A DNA stretch of 64,000 nucleotides from Leptospirales bacterium (GTDB taxonomy: Bacteria; Spirochaetota; Leptospiria; Leptospirales; Leptonemataceae). The notes below the pieces were generated by a model, which was not told where the DNA came from, searched no databases, and saw only the letters and a list, made by a program, of their open reading frames with translations. The DNA is taken from NCBI GenBank assembly GCA_019694685.1, contig JAIBBM010000009.1:39373-103372 (forward strand), given 5' to 3'. Below are positions 17,234 through 25,108 of this stretch, in pieces (positions within the stretch are counted from its first letter, which is position 1; each line of letters opens with the position of its first letter). Both the position numbers and the translations under genes were made by a program.

Positions 17234-17968
17234 CCACTGTTCTACGATCGATCGGTCTCTGCCTGCCGAGTACCTGGCACGAAGTCCTCGAATGGCAAGC
17301 GGCTCGAGATAATCGCCACGACGAATGAGAACGTCTGCACGTTTCTGCATCATCCCGGACGCAGCGGCGAGCACACGCACCACCCTGGCCTCCACCTTCT
17401 TCTCCCTGGAGCAAGGAGAAATCTGCGCCGTATCTGCGGACAAAAAGAAAAGGCCGACCTCGGGCGTGGCGCAGGAAATCATCTGGCAGGCGCGACGAAA
17501 CACGGAACTGTAAAAGTCAAAATCGCCCGCCGCGCTGCTCGACCTGAGTAAATGCGCATCACAGAAGTGGACAAACAAAGACTCCTCGTGCACGGACGGT
17601 TTCTTCTTCCGAACAATGGTTTCAATTCTATCCGCAAGCTCTTCTGAATGAAAAGGCTTCGTAATATAATCATCGATTCCGCTTCTCAGAGCCTGGAGGA
17701 TGGAATTTGATCCAGTCTGGCCCGTCAGAAAAATGCACGGTATAGAAGAGATGCGCGAATTGCGTCTGAATCTGGCAAGGAGGTCGAACCCGGACAGAGC
17801 GGGCATGTCAATGTCTATGAGTAGAATGTCTACGGGACTGCGACGAAGCGCTTGGAAGGCCTGCCTTCCGTCTGATTCTGAAAAAACTTTGATTCCGCGA
17901 CGCTCAAGGACGATGGCCGTGTCTTCCAGGAAGTCCACGTCATCGTCTATATGAAGCAGTCGAATCAG
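17201..17968 (-). CDS. Response regulator with unknown C-terminal domain; non-standard start codon
   Basis: The receiver domain shows the acidic pair in LLHIDDDVDF, the phospho-accepting Asp in ILLIDIDMPALSG, the Thr in IFLTGQ and the Lys in ITKPF. No ATG, GTG or TTG lies between the in-frame stop upstream and the IDDD motif. The first usable standard codon, GTG at 17938, would remove the first strand and the acidic pair. A CTG at 17968 (overlapping the pcnB stop as CTGA) or the ATT at 17965 is therefore the likely start, giving about 255 residues. The C-terminal 120 residues match no output domain that I know. The gene is coupled to pcnB, pointing to joint expression. Confidence 0.75.
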   Translation of the reverse strand: MIRLLHIDDDVDFLEDTAIVLERRGIKVFSESDGRQAFQALRRSPVDILLIDIDMPALSGFDLLARFRRNSRISSIPCIFLTGQTGSNSILQALRSGIDDYITKPFHSEELADRIETIVRKKKPSVHEESLFVHFCDAHLLRSSSAAGDFDFYSSVFRRACQMISCATPEVGLFFLSADTAQISPCSREKKVEARVVRVLAAASGMMQKRADVLIRRGDYLEPLAIRGLRARYSAGRDRSIVEQWLLAQNELLHS

Positions 17969-19782
17969 GGCTCTGCACTCTCGCGAAAGCTTTCTCCGCT
18001 TTCAGTGGTGGGTGAATTTCCACTCCCAGGATTGCCTGAATCGCCATTCTCTGCATTCTCAGCCGTGACGTTGCCGCCTCCGTTCCCATTGCGGGGGCCG
18101 CGACGTCTGCGAAACCTGCGCCTGCGCCTGCGCGGCGGCTGATCGCCCGTAGCCACTGCATCCGGGTCGTGGGGACGGTCCGCGCGATCTGTAGAACGTG
18201 CCCCGGACTCATCTGTTGATTCTGGTTTATCCGTTCTGTTGCGGTCAAAGCGATCGTTCCGGTCGCGATCCACCCTTTCTTCATTTCTGTTGCGATCCGG
18301 TCTTTCTGGTCTATCCTGTCTGTCTTCGTTCCTATCGCGCTCCGGTCTTTCAGGACGCGGACGCTCAGGCCGAACCTTTCCACTCATGATGCCATCATCA
18401 CGAATGGGTTCCATATCCCTGTTTCTGTCTCTTCCGCGATCACGGTCACGAGGACGATCGTTTCGATCCGGCCGACCAAATCGATCACGATGCCTGCGAG
18501 GAAACATTGTGATCAGAGTGCTGTCAGAAGGCGGATGAATCTTGGGACCAAACTCCCAGAACATTGCTTGCTGGATGGCATCATCGTCTCCGCGAGAAAG
18601 TGCATGGATCTTGAAGATGATGAACGCTTCATAAAAGAAAATCTTGCTACGAAAAACATCCGGTCTGTTGCCCCGGCCGCGTTCGCTCTGTTGAAAACGT
18701 GGCTGGCTAACAAAGATTTGTGTCAGGCGATCACGTTCCTTTCCAGGAATGTTGAGACGAGTGCACTCCGCTGAAATTTTGTTTTTCACATATTCTGCAA
18801 TGTTGGTCTTTGTTCCGCCGTGAAAGATATCCGGGACCAGCTCAGCAAGCAAGAGAGCCAGATAAATCACAGTGGTGAGGTCTTCGCGCTCTGTCAGAAT
18901 CTTGTCTGCGATGTCGAGCCTTCTGCCTGCAGGACTTACGCGAAACTCTTCTCCATCCACCTTCCCAAGAAACGGGAACAGAACAGAGAGCAGTCCGGTT
19001 TCAGCCAGGCTGCGAAATATTTCGAATGTCTTTCCTGTGCGAAAGATCTTGTAGTACTCTTCGAGCATCCGCGCGGAAGATGCCTTGAGCATTTCATCTT
19101 TCTTCTTGCGGATGCCTTTGAGCGATTCTGCTTCCAGATTGAAATTCAAGAGAGCCGCGAACTTGGCTGCGCGAAACATGCGAACTGGATCTTCTTCAAA
19201 AGAAACTTCTGGATCACCAATGACACGCAGATTGCGAGCCTGGATGTCATCAAACCCGCCCACATAATCAATGATGCTTTCGTTTCTTGGATCAAAGTAG
19301 AGCGCGTTGATCGTGAAGTCACGACGTGCTGCATCTTCTTTTGGAGTGCCAAACACATTGTCCTTCTTCATCAGAAGGTCCTGGTTCTTTCTTTTTCCTT
19401 CGAGCCTGTGGCCTGGCAATCCGCGAAATGTTGAGACTTCAACAATCTTGCCGCCGCGAAACACAACATGAACGATTTTGAATCGTCTGCCAATGGTTCT
19501 GGAGTTTGCGAAGATGCGACGGATTTGCGAAGGAGTGGCCTGAGTCACTACATCAAAGTCTTTTGGCTTTTTGCCCAGGACCATGTCTCTGACACAGCCT
19601 CCGACCAGATAGGAGCGATATCCGTGGCGGCTGAGGCGATTGATGACTTTGAGAGCGTCCGGATCCATCTGTTCTTTGCGAAGTGAGTGGAATTCCCTGT
19701 AGATTCGTTTTCCATCCGGGTAGGGAATGACTTGATCGGCGGATGGGCGGCCTCGGAAGAGGCTGAGAAGGCGACGTAACAT
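17965..19782 (-). CDS. pcnB: Poly(A) polymerase / nucleotidyltransferase with long Arg/Asp-rich tail
   Basis: 605 residues from the ATG at 19782; the open frame continues upstream but that part is out of family. The N-terminal polymerase-beta-type head shows YLVGGCVRDMVLG, KDFDVVT and the poly(A)-polymerase motif IGRRFKIVHV, then RRDFTINALYFD. This favours a PcnB-like 3'-end adenylating enzyme over a CCA-adding one, although the latter cannot be excluded. From about residue 430 the protein turns into a disordered tail of RD, RN, RP and ER repeats, then a block of consecutive Arg and a Gly/Asn-rich end. Such tails usually bind RNA or scaffold RNA-decay partners. Confidence 0.88.
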   Translation of the reverse strand: MLRRLLSLFRGRPSADQVIPYPDGKRIYREFHSLRKEQMDPDALKVINRLSRHGYRSYLVGGCVRDMVLGKKPKDFDVVTQATPSQIRRIFANSRTIGRRFKIVHVVFRGGKIVEVSTFRGLPGHRLEGKRKNQDLLMKKDNVFGTPKEDAARRDFTINALYFDPRNESIIDYVGGFDDIQARNLRVIGDPEVSFEEDPVRMFRAAKFAALLNFNLEAESLKGIRKKKDEMLKASSARMLEEYYKIFRTGKTFEIFRSLAETGLLSVLFPFLGKVDGEEFRVSPAGRRLDIADKILTEREDLTTVIYLALLLAELVPDIFHGGTKTNIAEYVKNKISAECTRLNIPGKERDRLTQIFVSQPRFQQSERGRGNRPDVFRSKIFFYEAFIIFKIHALSRGDDDAIQQAMFWEFGPKIHPPSDSTLITMFPRRHRDRFGRPDRNDRPRDRDRGRDRNRDMEPIRDDGIMSGKVRPERPRPERPERDRNEDRQDRPERPDRNRNEERVDRDRNDRFDRNRTDKPESTDESGARSTDRADRPHDPDAVATGDQPPRRRRRRFRRRRGPRNGNGGGNVTAENAENGDSGNPGSGNSPTTESGESFRESAEP

Positions 19783-19867
19783 GTGTTTTGTAAGGGTCCC
19801 CCGCCTGGACCCCGAAAGCAAGTGAAAATTCGCTTCCCATGACAGAGGCCCGTGCGGCGCTATCAGC

Positions 19868-20833
19868 GTGAATTCGCCCATCCTGGCATTGCGCATCTTC
19901 TGGGATCGGCTGGGCAAACGTCTGGCCCAGAAGAAGCGCCAGGGCTGGAGCGGAATTACGATTCTCATCCTCCGTGACACAGCGGAAGAACCGGTTCGAG
20001 TCCGCATCAATCAATACGTGGTATATTTTGCAATGCTCATGGTGGTGGCACTTCCACTTGCAAGTGCCGGTGTTACGATTCTGCGCCATGTGAAAGAAGA
20101 AAGGGCCTTTGAAAAACTGGAGGATCGAAAAAGCCTCCTCATGAACGTGCCCATGATCCTCGCCGAGCGCAAACAACTGCTCAGATCTGCACGGACTCAG
20201 GTGTTTGCATTTCAATCCCAGCTCGATAACCGCGATGATAAACTTTTTGCAACCTGGATGGACTCGCTGACGGAAGAACCGGACCGCAGATCTCCTGAAG
20301 GAATTGTGGGGCTGGATATAGAAGACCTGCAGAGAGTACGTCGCTCTGCTGAAAATACTCTTTCTGACGGCGCCTATCACGCGATCCGATTGTTCTGGCA
20401 TCGCATTTCCATTTATCACCTGACGCCACGCGGCAGACCGCTTCTTACGGGAATTGGTTTTATCAGCTCTGGATTTGGACAGCGGCCGGATCCATTCGGA
20501 AATCCCACGGGTGAAACACATACGGGAATGGACTTTGCGGCCGCACCAAAGTCGCCTATCGTTGCAACGTCACCCGGCGTTGTGATGCAGGTATCCAAAT
20601 CAGACAGACCGGGCTATGGCCTGTTTGTTCGCATCCACCACGGCCTTGGATACACGACTCTCTACGCGCACTGCGATTCTCTTCTAGTGAATGTAGGAGA
20701 CCGTGTCCAGAGAGGGCAACCCATCGCACTTCTCGGAAGAACCGGCCGAGCTACAGGGCATCACGTGCACTATGAGGTGAGATTCGGCGACGACAAAGCA
20801 ATCGATCCACTCGAATACGTCACCGCTCGCTAG
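19868..20833 (+). CDS. M23-family metallopeptidase (LytM domain), membrane anchored
   Basis: 321 residues with a GTG start. One membrane helix at about residues 48-68 is followed by a short coiled linker and a C-terminal peptidase M23 domain (about 195-321). Zinc ligands are visible in HTGMDF and HVHYEV, with YAHC between them, so the enzyme should be active. It is expected to cut peptidoglycan cross-bridges in the periplasm during growth or division. It diverges from pcnB, with 85 bp between starts, and converges on the RNase Z-like gene. Confidence 0.9.
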   Translation: MNSPILALRIFWDRLGKRLAQKKRQGWSGITILILRDTAEEPVRVRINQYVVYFAMLMVVALPLASAGVTILRHVKEERAFEKLEDRKSLLMNVPMILAERKQLLRSARTQVFAFQSQLDNRDDKLFATWMDSLTEEPDRRSPEGIVGLDIEDLQRVRRSAENTLSDGAYHAIRLFWHRISIYHLTPRGRPLLTGIGFISSGFGQRPDPFGNPTGETHTGMDFAAAPKSPIVATSPGVVMQVSKSDRPGYGLFVRIHHGLGYTTLYAHCDSLLVNVGDRVQRGQPIALLGRTGRATGHHVHYEVRFGDDKAIDPLEYVTAR

Positions 20834-20847
20834 TGAAACTTCGAAAA

Positions 20848-21570
20848 TCAAAACTCCAGAATCATTCCGTCCTCTGCCACGGTTAGACCTTCCATTCTGG
20901 CAAGGTTCGCGAGTTCATCGTAAACATGAGAATAGACAACGCGCTGGCTGCGAAGAGACCCGTCCCGCACTTCGCTCAGTGCAACATGCGCCACACTTCC
21001 GTCATTTTCCACCAGGCTCAATTCTACAACTGCGAGATCTACTCCGCGCACAAGTTCGAATAGTTGTGAATCGTAAGCCGCGTCGCCAGAAAAAGCAAAG
21101 GTCCGACGGGAGGAATCCTTTTCCCACGTTATGCGATATCCGAGACTCTCCGGTCTATGAGTCACGGGCATCCCGCGAATGGTTTTGTCCCTGAATGCTA
21201 CATCTCTACCGGGGATAATTTCAAAATAGTGGATGGGAAACTCGAAAGTCATTCCAGGATAAGTCAACTCGAGTAACCTTTCGCACGTTTCCTGGATTCC
21301 ACGCGGACCCAGAATGGTAAGGCTCTCTGATCTCTTTAGAATGTATTTGTAGTTCAATAGCAAGAACGGAAGTCCAGCAAGATGATCGCCGTGGAAATGA
21401 GTGAACAGCACTCCTGCAATAAAAGATAGATCCACGTGCAGAGACTGCATGCGAAGAACAGAAGAAGCGCCACAGTCCAAAAGAAGATCCGATTCTATCA
21501 AATAGCAGGCATGGGCCCGACCATCCATGTTGAACGCATTGCCGGATCCAATGATTTGAACCCGGGCCAT
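20848..21570 (-). CDS. MBL-fold metallo-hydrolase, RNase Z-like
   Basis: 240 residues. The metal site is complete: THFHGDHLAGLP, the His in PVTHRPESLGYRI, the Asp in FSGDAAYD and the final His pair in AHVA and YSHVYD. The arrangement is that of RNase Z and related phosphodiesterases. It could process tRNA 3' ends or cleave another phosphodiester, possibly a cyclic nucleotide given its neighbours. It is the last gene of a five-gene operon and begins 2 bp after the SGNH gene. The 14 bp to the converging M23 gene hold nothing. Confidence 0.82.
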   Translation of the reverse strand: MARVQIIGSGNAFNMDGRAHACYLIESDLLLDCGASSVLRMQSLHVDLSFIAGVLFTHFHGDHLAGLPFLLLNYKYILKRSESLTILGPRGIQETCERLLELTYPGMTFEFPIHYFEIIPGRDVAFRDKTIRGMPVTHRPESLGYRITWEKDSSRRTFAFSGDAAYDSQLFELVRGVDLAVVELSLVENDGSVAHVALSEVRDGSLRSQRVVYSHVYDELANLARMEGLTVAEDGMILEF

Positions 21571-21572
21571 TC

Positions 21573-23072
21573 CTATTTTCCCAGGAGTTTCGAAAGAGCG
21601 TCCGCCATCATGGGTTGGACGTGACGAGCACCTTTAAACGTAAGATGGTGCGGATCCCCGAGTTCGCGCATGGGAAGAGCATCGTGCAAATCGAGGACAG
21701 ACACGCGGCTAGACTTCATTGCCTGAATGAAGCCAACGTAATCCGCATACCACTGGCTCCAGACGTATTCATCGAGCGAAAGTGGATGCTCTGCCTGATT
21801 GACAATGAGAACTGGAACATCCGCGGCCAGTTCCGTAATGAAATGCTTCATGTCCGCCATCTGCCGAGTTTCCACAAAGCCGGCGTATGCAACCAGAGTC
21901 TTGGATAAGCGAATCGTGCCCATATTCACAAGAGGTGGACGCAACCTCCAATCGGGAGGATTCATTCGATTTTCGTAATCAAGGATGAGTTCACGTTCGC
22001 TCATGGATTCAAAGCGAGCTTCTTCCAGGTTGGGTCTTCGCAGATATACTTCCTGAGTGGCAGGCTCACGCCGCCCAAGATTCCCTGGAAGGCGAACACC
22101 CCTTCCCTGGAAAGCCGGGCCTGACTGCATCTCTTTTACACTTCCTTCGACCATCACGTGAGTCAGTCGAATCTCAAGTTTGCCTGGAGGCAGAGTGATT
22201 TGCTGCCAACCAGCGCGAGACGGAACAATCTCTGTTCCAGAAAAAGAATCACACGTCGCCATTTCTGCGGCGCGCAGTGGACGCACTACAAGCCTCACTC
22301 CTGCAGAATAGAGAGCGGACGGAAACTCCATCCAGATTTCTTTTCCAGTCACTTCTTCGCTCAGACCAAAGCAGGCGCCAGTGAATCCTTCTCTGAAGAT
22401 CCCACCTGCAATGGGGATTCCCTGATAGTTGAGATAACTCTTGAGCGGTCCGTTCCAATCAGATACAAATTGAACAAAAGGCAGCCATTCGTCGCGCGGA
22501 TAGCGAGCGGAATAAAGCGCAGTCCTCACCGCATACGCACTCGTTAGCTCTGCGCCAATCTCCGATTCGCGCATGATGCTGTCAGGATAGTAGAGCCTGG
22601 CGGGAATCCGACGCGAAACAAAGTTTCTCTCTGTACGCTGCGACCTGTATGGCCCTGCTTCCCAGATCGGAGTTAAACGCTCTAGATCCAGATCCACTGG
22701 ATTCGTGGTCCAGACGACGGCGGCCGGTTTGAGTGCTGCAATGCGTTTGCGATAATTCAGCAGGTCTGTGGGGAGCATGGCTGCATGCGAAATGAGCTCC
22801 ACATGATATTTGCCTCCCAGGTGATTCTCCATTTCGCGCGGCAAAATGGAATACTGAGCGATGCTCGAACCTACCGCAACGATGAGAGGTCTGGTGTCAG
22901 AGGACCTGCGTCTTTCCACATCGCGAAACACGGATTCAAAATTATACCAGCGAAACGAATCCCATCCGGAAGGATTTGATAGAGAAAAAAGAACACGGTC
23001 AAAGAGCAGCCTGTCGCACACAACGACTGCAACAGGAATGATCAATGCAACCATCAACGAACGAAATCTCAC
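21573..23072 (-). CDS. Membrane-anchored SGNH-type protein
   Basis: 499 residues. An N-terminal membrane helix (about residues 5-25) precedes an extracytoplasmic domain. The nucleophile block appears as VAVGSSIAQY (about residue 67) and the Asp-x-x-His block as LGDPHHLTFKGARH near the end, so catalytic residues are in place. A middle region of about 170 residues (about 215-390) is beta-rich and may bind carbohydrate. Likely roles are transfer or removal of acyl groups on surface glycans; no MBOAT gene is adjacent. It overlaps the phosphatase-like gene by 4 bp (ATGA). Confidence 0.72.
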   Translation of the reverse strand: MRFRSLMVALIIPVAVVVCDRLLFDRVLFSLSNPSGWDSFRWYNFESVFRDVERRRSSDTRPLIVAVGSSIAQYSILPREMENHLGGKYHVELISHAAMLPTDLLNYRKRIAALKPAAVVWTTNPVDLDLERLTPIWEAGPYRSQRTERNFVSRRIPARLYYPDSIMRESEIGAELTSAYAVRTALYSARYPRDEWLPFVQFVSDWNGPLKSYLNYQGIPIAGGIFREGFTGACFGLSEEVTGKEIWMEFPSALYSAGVRLVVRPLRAAEMATCDSFSGTEIVPSRAGWQQITLPPGKLEIRLTHVMVEGSVKEMQSGPAFQGRGVRLPGNLGRREPATQEVYLRRPNLEEARFESMSERELILDYENRMNPPDWRLRPPLVNMGTIRLSKTLVAYAGFVETRQMADMKHFITELAADVPVLIVNQAEHPLSLDEYVWSQWYADYVGFIQAMKSSRVSVLDLHDALPMRELGDPHHLTFKGARHVQPMMADALSKLLGK

Positions 23073-24190
23073 GGCACTCCCTCTGGTCCCTGGAGCAATA
23101 CACCCTTACCCCTGGCCGAATAGTCAAGCAGTGCGGAAAGTCTTTCTGCGAGGTCCGATTCCTGATACAGAAAAATTTCGCGCATTTCCGCCGCTTCGCG
23201 CGAATTCCATCCACCCGGAATCAAAAGAACAAAATCGCCTGAATGTAGCCTGCTTTTCAGAGGTGCCTGGGTATTTGGAAAACGCATGAGTTTTTTCAAA
23301 CGACCGGACCAGTATACTGCCTGAATTCCATCACAGAAAAATCTGCAATGACCATCTGAAAATATTTCGATGGAAATGGTCTCCATCTGTTGCGGATGTT
23401 TCTGGGAATAACTCTGGTGAGCGAGTGGCCAATCGTCCATTTTCTTCAAATATTCTATGAAAGGTCCCTGACTCGTTTGCACCGCGGATTTTTCTCCGGC
23501 CATCATTGCAAAACACATACGGTCTGTTCTGTGTAGAATGTAACTTCTGCGAAACGTGGTTCCACGAAGTCCGCCCACGACACCATAGCGCATGGTGCCC
23601 CACGGGGTGAGCACAGGGCGAGAAGGCACCTGAGCTTCGCGCGCGGGCGGGGCCGGTTTTTTCCGATCCTTTTCGTCCGCGATGCGCAAAGGATCTTTCT
23701 GGTCCGTGATTGGATCCGAGGGAGCTGTCTGTGTGACTTCGGTGGCTGGCGCCGAGATACCGGGCTCTGCAGACTCGGAAGGCATTTCAATCGATTCGAT
23801 CTTGCCCGCTTCTTTCGCAGGCAAGAGAGCAGAAGGATGAACACGTGAAGAACCGGCGATCCATCTCTCAAGGCTCGTTCTTTCCGCCGGCCAGTACAAC
23901 GTTATGCGGCCAGCATCGTCTGGATCATTTTCTACGGCCTCCAGATAGAGCAGTTCTGTTTTTGAAAAGTATCCTGTTTCGCTGAGAGTCTTGATTGGAT
24001 CGCGAGGAGCATTCGTTACGTCCGCACTGCGAAGAGCGCTTCCATCATCAAATAGAAACGAAGATATATCGCTGGACCAATCTCTGGATTCGAAATCGAA
24101 CCGCACGCGACAGCCGTTTTCCTGAAGCGCACTCTTCACTCGCATGGACAGAGGAAGAGATCGCACGAGCGCCTTCCTGATCAGATTCAT
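23069..24190 (-). CDS. Degenerate SpoIIE/PP2C-like phosphatase protein
   Basis: 373 residues. The first 120 residues are unassigned. A Pro/Glu/Ser-rich linker follows (about 120-195), then a domain that follows the SpoIIE pattern. The segments DRMCFAMMAG, VYWSGRLKKLM and SGDFVLLIPGGWN occupy the positions normally held by metal-binding 'DGMGHG', 'AGHPPP' and 'GDLLLLYTDG'. The metal-binding Asp residues are missing, so phosphatase activity is unlikely; a binding or regulatory role is more probable. The gene lies between two cyclic-nucleotide-binding proteins and an SGNH protein. The family assignment is an inference from motif spacing. Confidence 0.6.
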   Translation of the reverse strand: MNLIRKALVRSLPLSMRVKSALQENGCRVRFDFESRDWSSDISSFLFDDGSALRSADVTNAPRDPIKTLSETGYFSKTELLYLEAVENDPDDAGRITLYWPAERTSLERWIAGSSRVHPSALLPAKEAGKIESIEMPSESAEPGISAPATEVTQTAPSDPITDQKDPLRIADEKDRKKPAPPAREAQVPSRPVLTPWGTMRYGVVGGLRGTTFRRSYILHRTDRMCFAMMAGEKSAVQTSQGPFIEYLKKMDDWPLAHQSYSQKHPQQMETISIEIFSDGHCRFFCDGIQAVYWSGRLKKLMRFPNTQAPLKSRLHSGDFVLLIPGGWNSREAAEMREIFLYQESDLAERLSALLDYSARGKGVLLQGPEGVP

Positions 24191-24191
24191 T

Positions 24192-24638
24192 TCACTTTCT
24201 TACGCCGAAATGCTGCTCCACGGTTGTGAATGCAGCTTGAATGCGCCGGCCAAGCGCTACTAAAATCTTGAACGCCCATCTGGGATGAGTTTTGAAGATC
24301 TTCTCAAAGTTTTCAGGAGTCAGGCAGAGCAACTTCGTGTCCACTGCGGCGATCAAAGTGGCTGATCGCGGAGCGTTTTCGAGCATTGCCATTTCCCCGA
24401 AGATTTCTCCTGGCCCGAGTGCATTGAGCACGCGATAAGAGCCTTTTTCGATTCTTTCTGTTACAACCACTTTGCCTGAAATGATCAGGTACACCTCGGA
24501 GCCTTTGTCCCCTTCTTTGAGGATGATCTCCTTGGGTTTGTAGGTTCTTCCATACTTGAAGAATAAATCCGCTGTGATGGCACGCTCGCCTTCAAAGCCG
24601 AGCTTCATCAAATCATAGTCATGAGCTGTTTCTTGCAT
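24192..24638 (-). CDS. Single-domain cyclic-nucleotide-binding protein 2
   Basis: 148 residues made up of one cNMP-binding (CRP-type) beta-roll. Seen are IILKEGDKGSEVYLIISGKV in part, the GPGEIFGEMAMLENAPRSAT phosphate-binding cassette with the conserved Glu and Arg, and a C-terminal helix. There is no DNA-binding helix-turn-helix or other output domain. Conserved cassette residues suggest real ligand binding, probably cAMP or cGMP. One base separates it from each neighbour in the operon. Confidence 0.88.
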   Translation of the reverse strand: MQETAHDYDLMKLGFEGERAITADLFFKYGRTYKPKEIILKEGDKGSEVYLIISGKVVVTERIEKGSYRVLNALGPGEIFGEMAMLENAPRSATLIAAVDTKLLCLTPENFEKIFKTHPRWAFKILVALGRRIQAAFTTVEQHFGVRK

Positions 24639-24639
24639 A

Positions 24640-25047
24640 TCAGGGCATCTGCTTCAGTTTGAGGTTGATCTGCCTGAGCATCTTACTCAGAATTCGAATG
24701 CATGTAAGTGCGAAAGTGAGATTGGCAGCCATGGCCCGCTCGAACTCGACGCGCGAAAATCCAATGACCTGCACCTGAGTGGCGGCACGCGCGTCCGTCA
24801 TTCGCGCAGTGTTCACGTATACCTCTAGCATTCCAAAAACATCGCCTTTGCCAAAGCGAAACACGTCTTTCTGAAGAGGAGTGTAGGCTTTTACAAGCTC
24901 CACTTCTCCTTCTACAATCAGGTACGCGCAAGGGTCTCCTACCAGGTATGCATCCTGATAGATCTTCTGGCCCGCTTCGAAAGTCATGGGCCTGCCAATG
25001 CCTTTGATGGTTTCCAGGGAGGGTCGATCGTAGGTCTGGTGGTCCAT
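24640..25047 (-). CDS. Single-domain cyclic-nucleotide-binding protein 1
   Basis: 135 residues, a second lone CRP-type beta-roll. The fold is recognisable from FEAGQKIYQDAYLVGDPCAY in part and the cassette region FGKGDVFGMLEVYVNTARMTDARA. The Glu of the phosphate cassette is less clear than in the downstream paralogue, so its ligand binding is uncertain. No output domain is present. First gene of the operon 25047-20848; only 61 bp separate it from the divergent esterase-like gene, so the operon promoter must lie there. Confidence 0.82.
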   Translation of the reverse strand: MDHQTYDRPSLETIKGIGRPMTFEAGQKIYQDAYLVGDPCAYLIVEGEVELVKAYTPLQKDVFRFGKGDVFGMLEVYVNTARMTDARAATQVQVIGFSRVEFERAMAANLTFALTCIRILSKMLRQINLKLKQMP

Positions 25048-25108
25048 ACGTGCTACAGCTTCCTTTTATCCTTGCTTTGCTTTCCCGTCCAGCAATTCAC
25101 GTCTGGAG

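Noticed and set aside
18820..19434. 204-codon open frame on the plus strand
   Set aside because: It lies opposite the poly(A) polymerase core and shows no domain.
19783..20010. Longer poly(A) polymerase start at 20010
   Set aside because: The added segment overlaps the start of the divergent M23 gene and is not family-like; the ATG at 19782 fits better.
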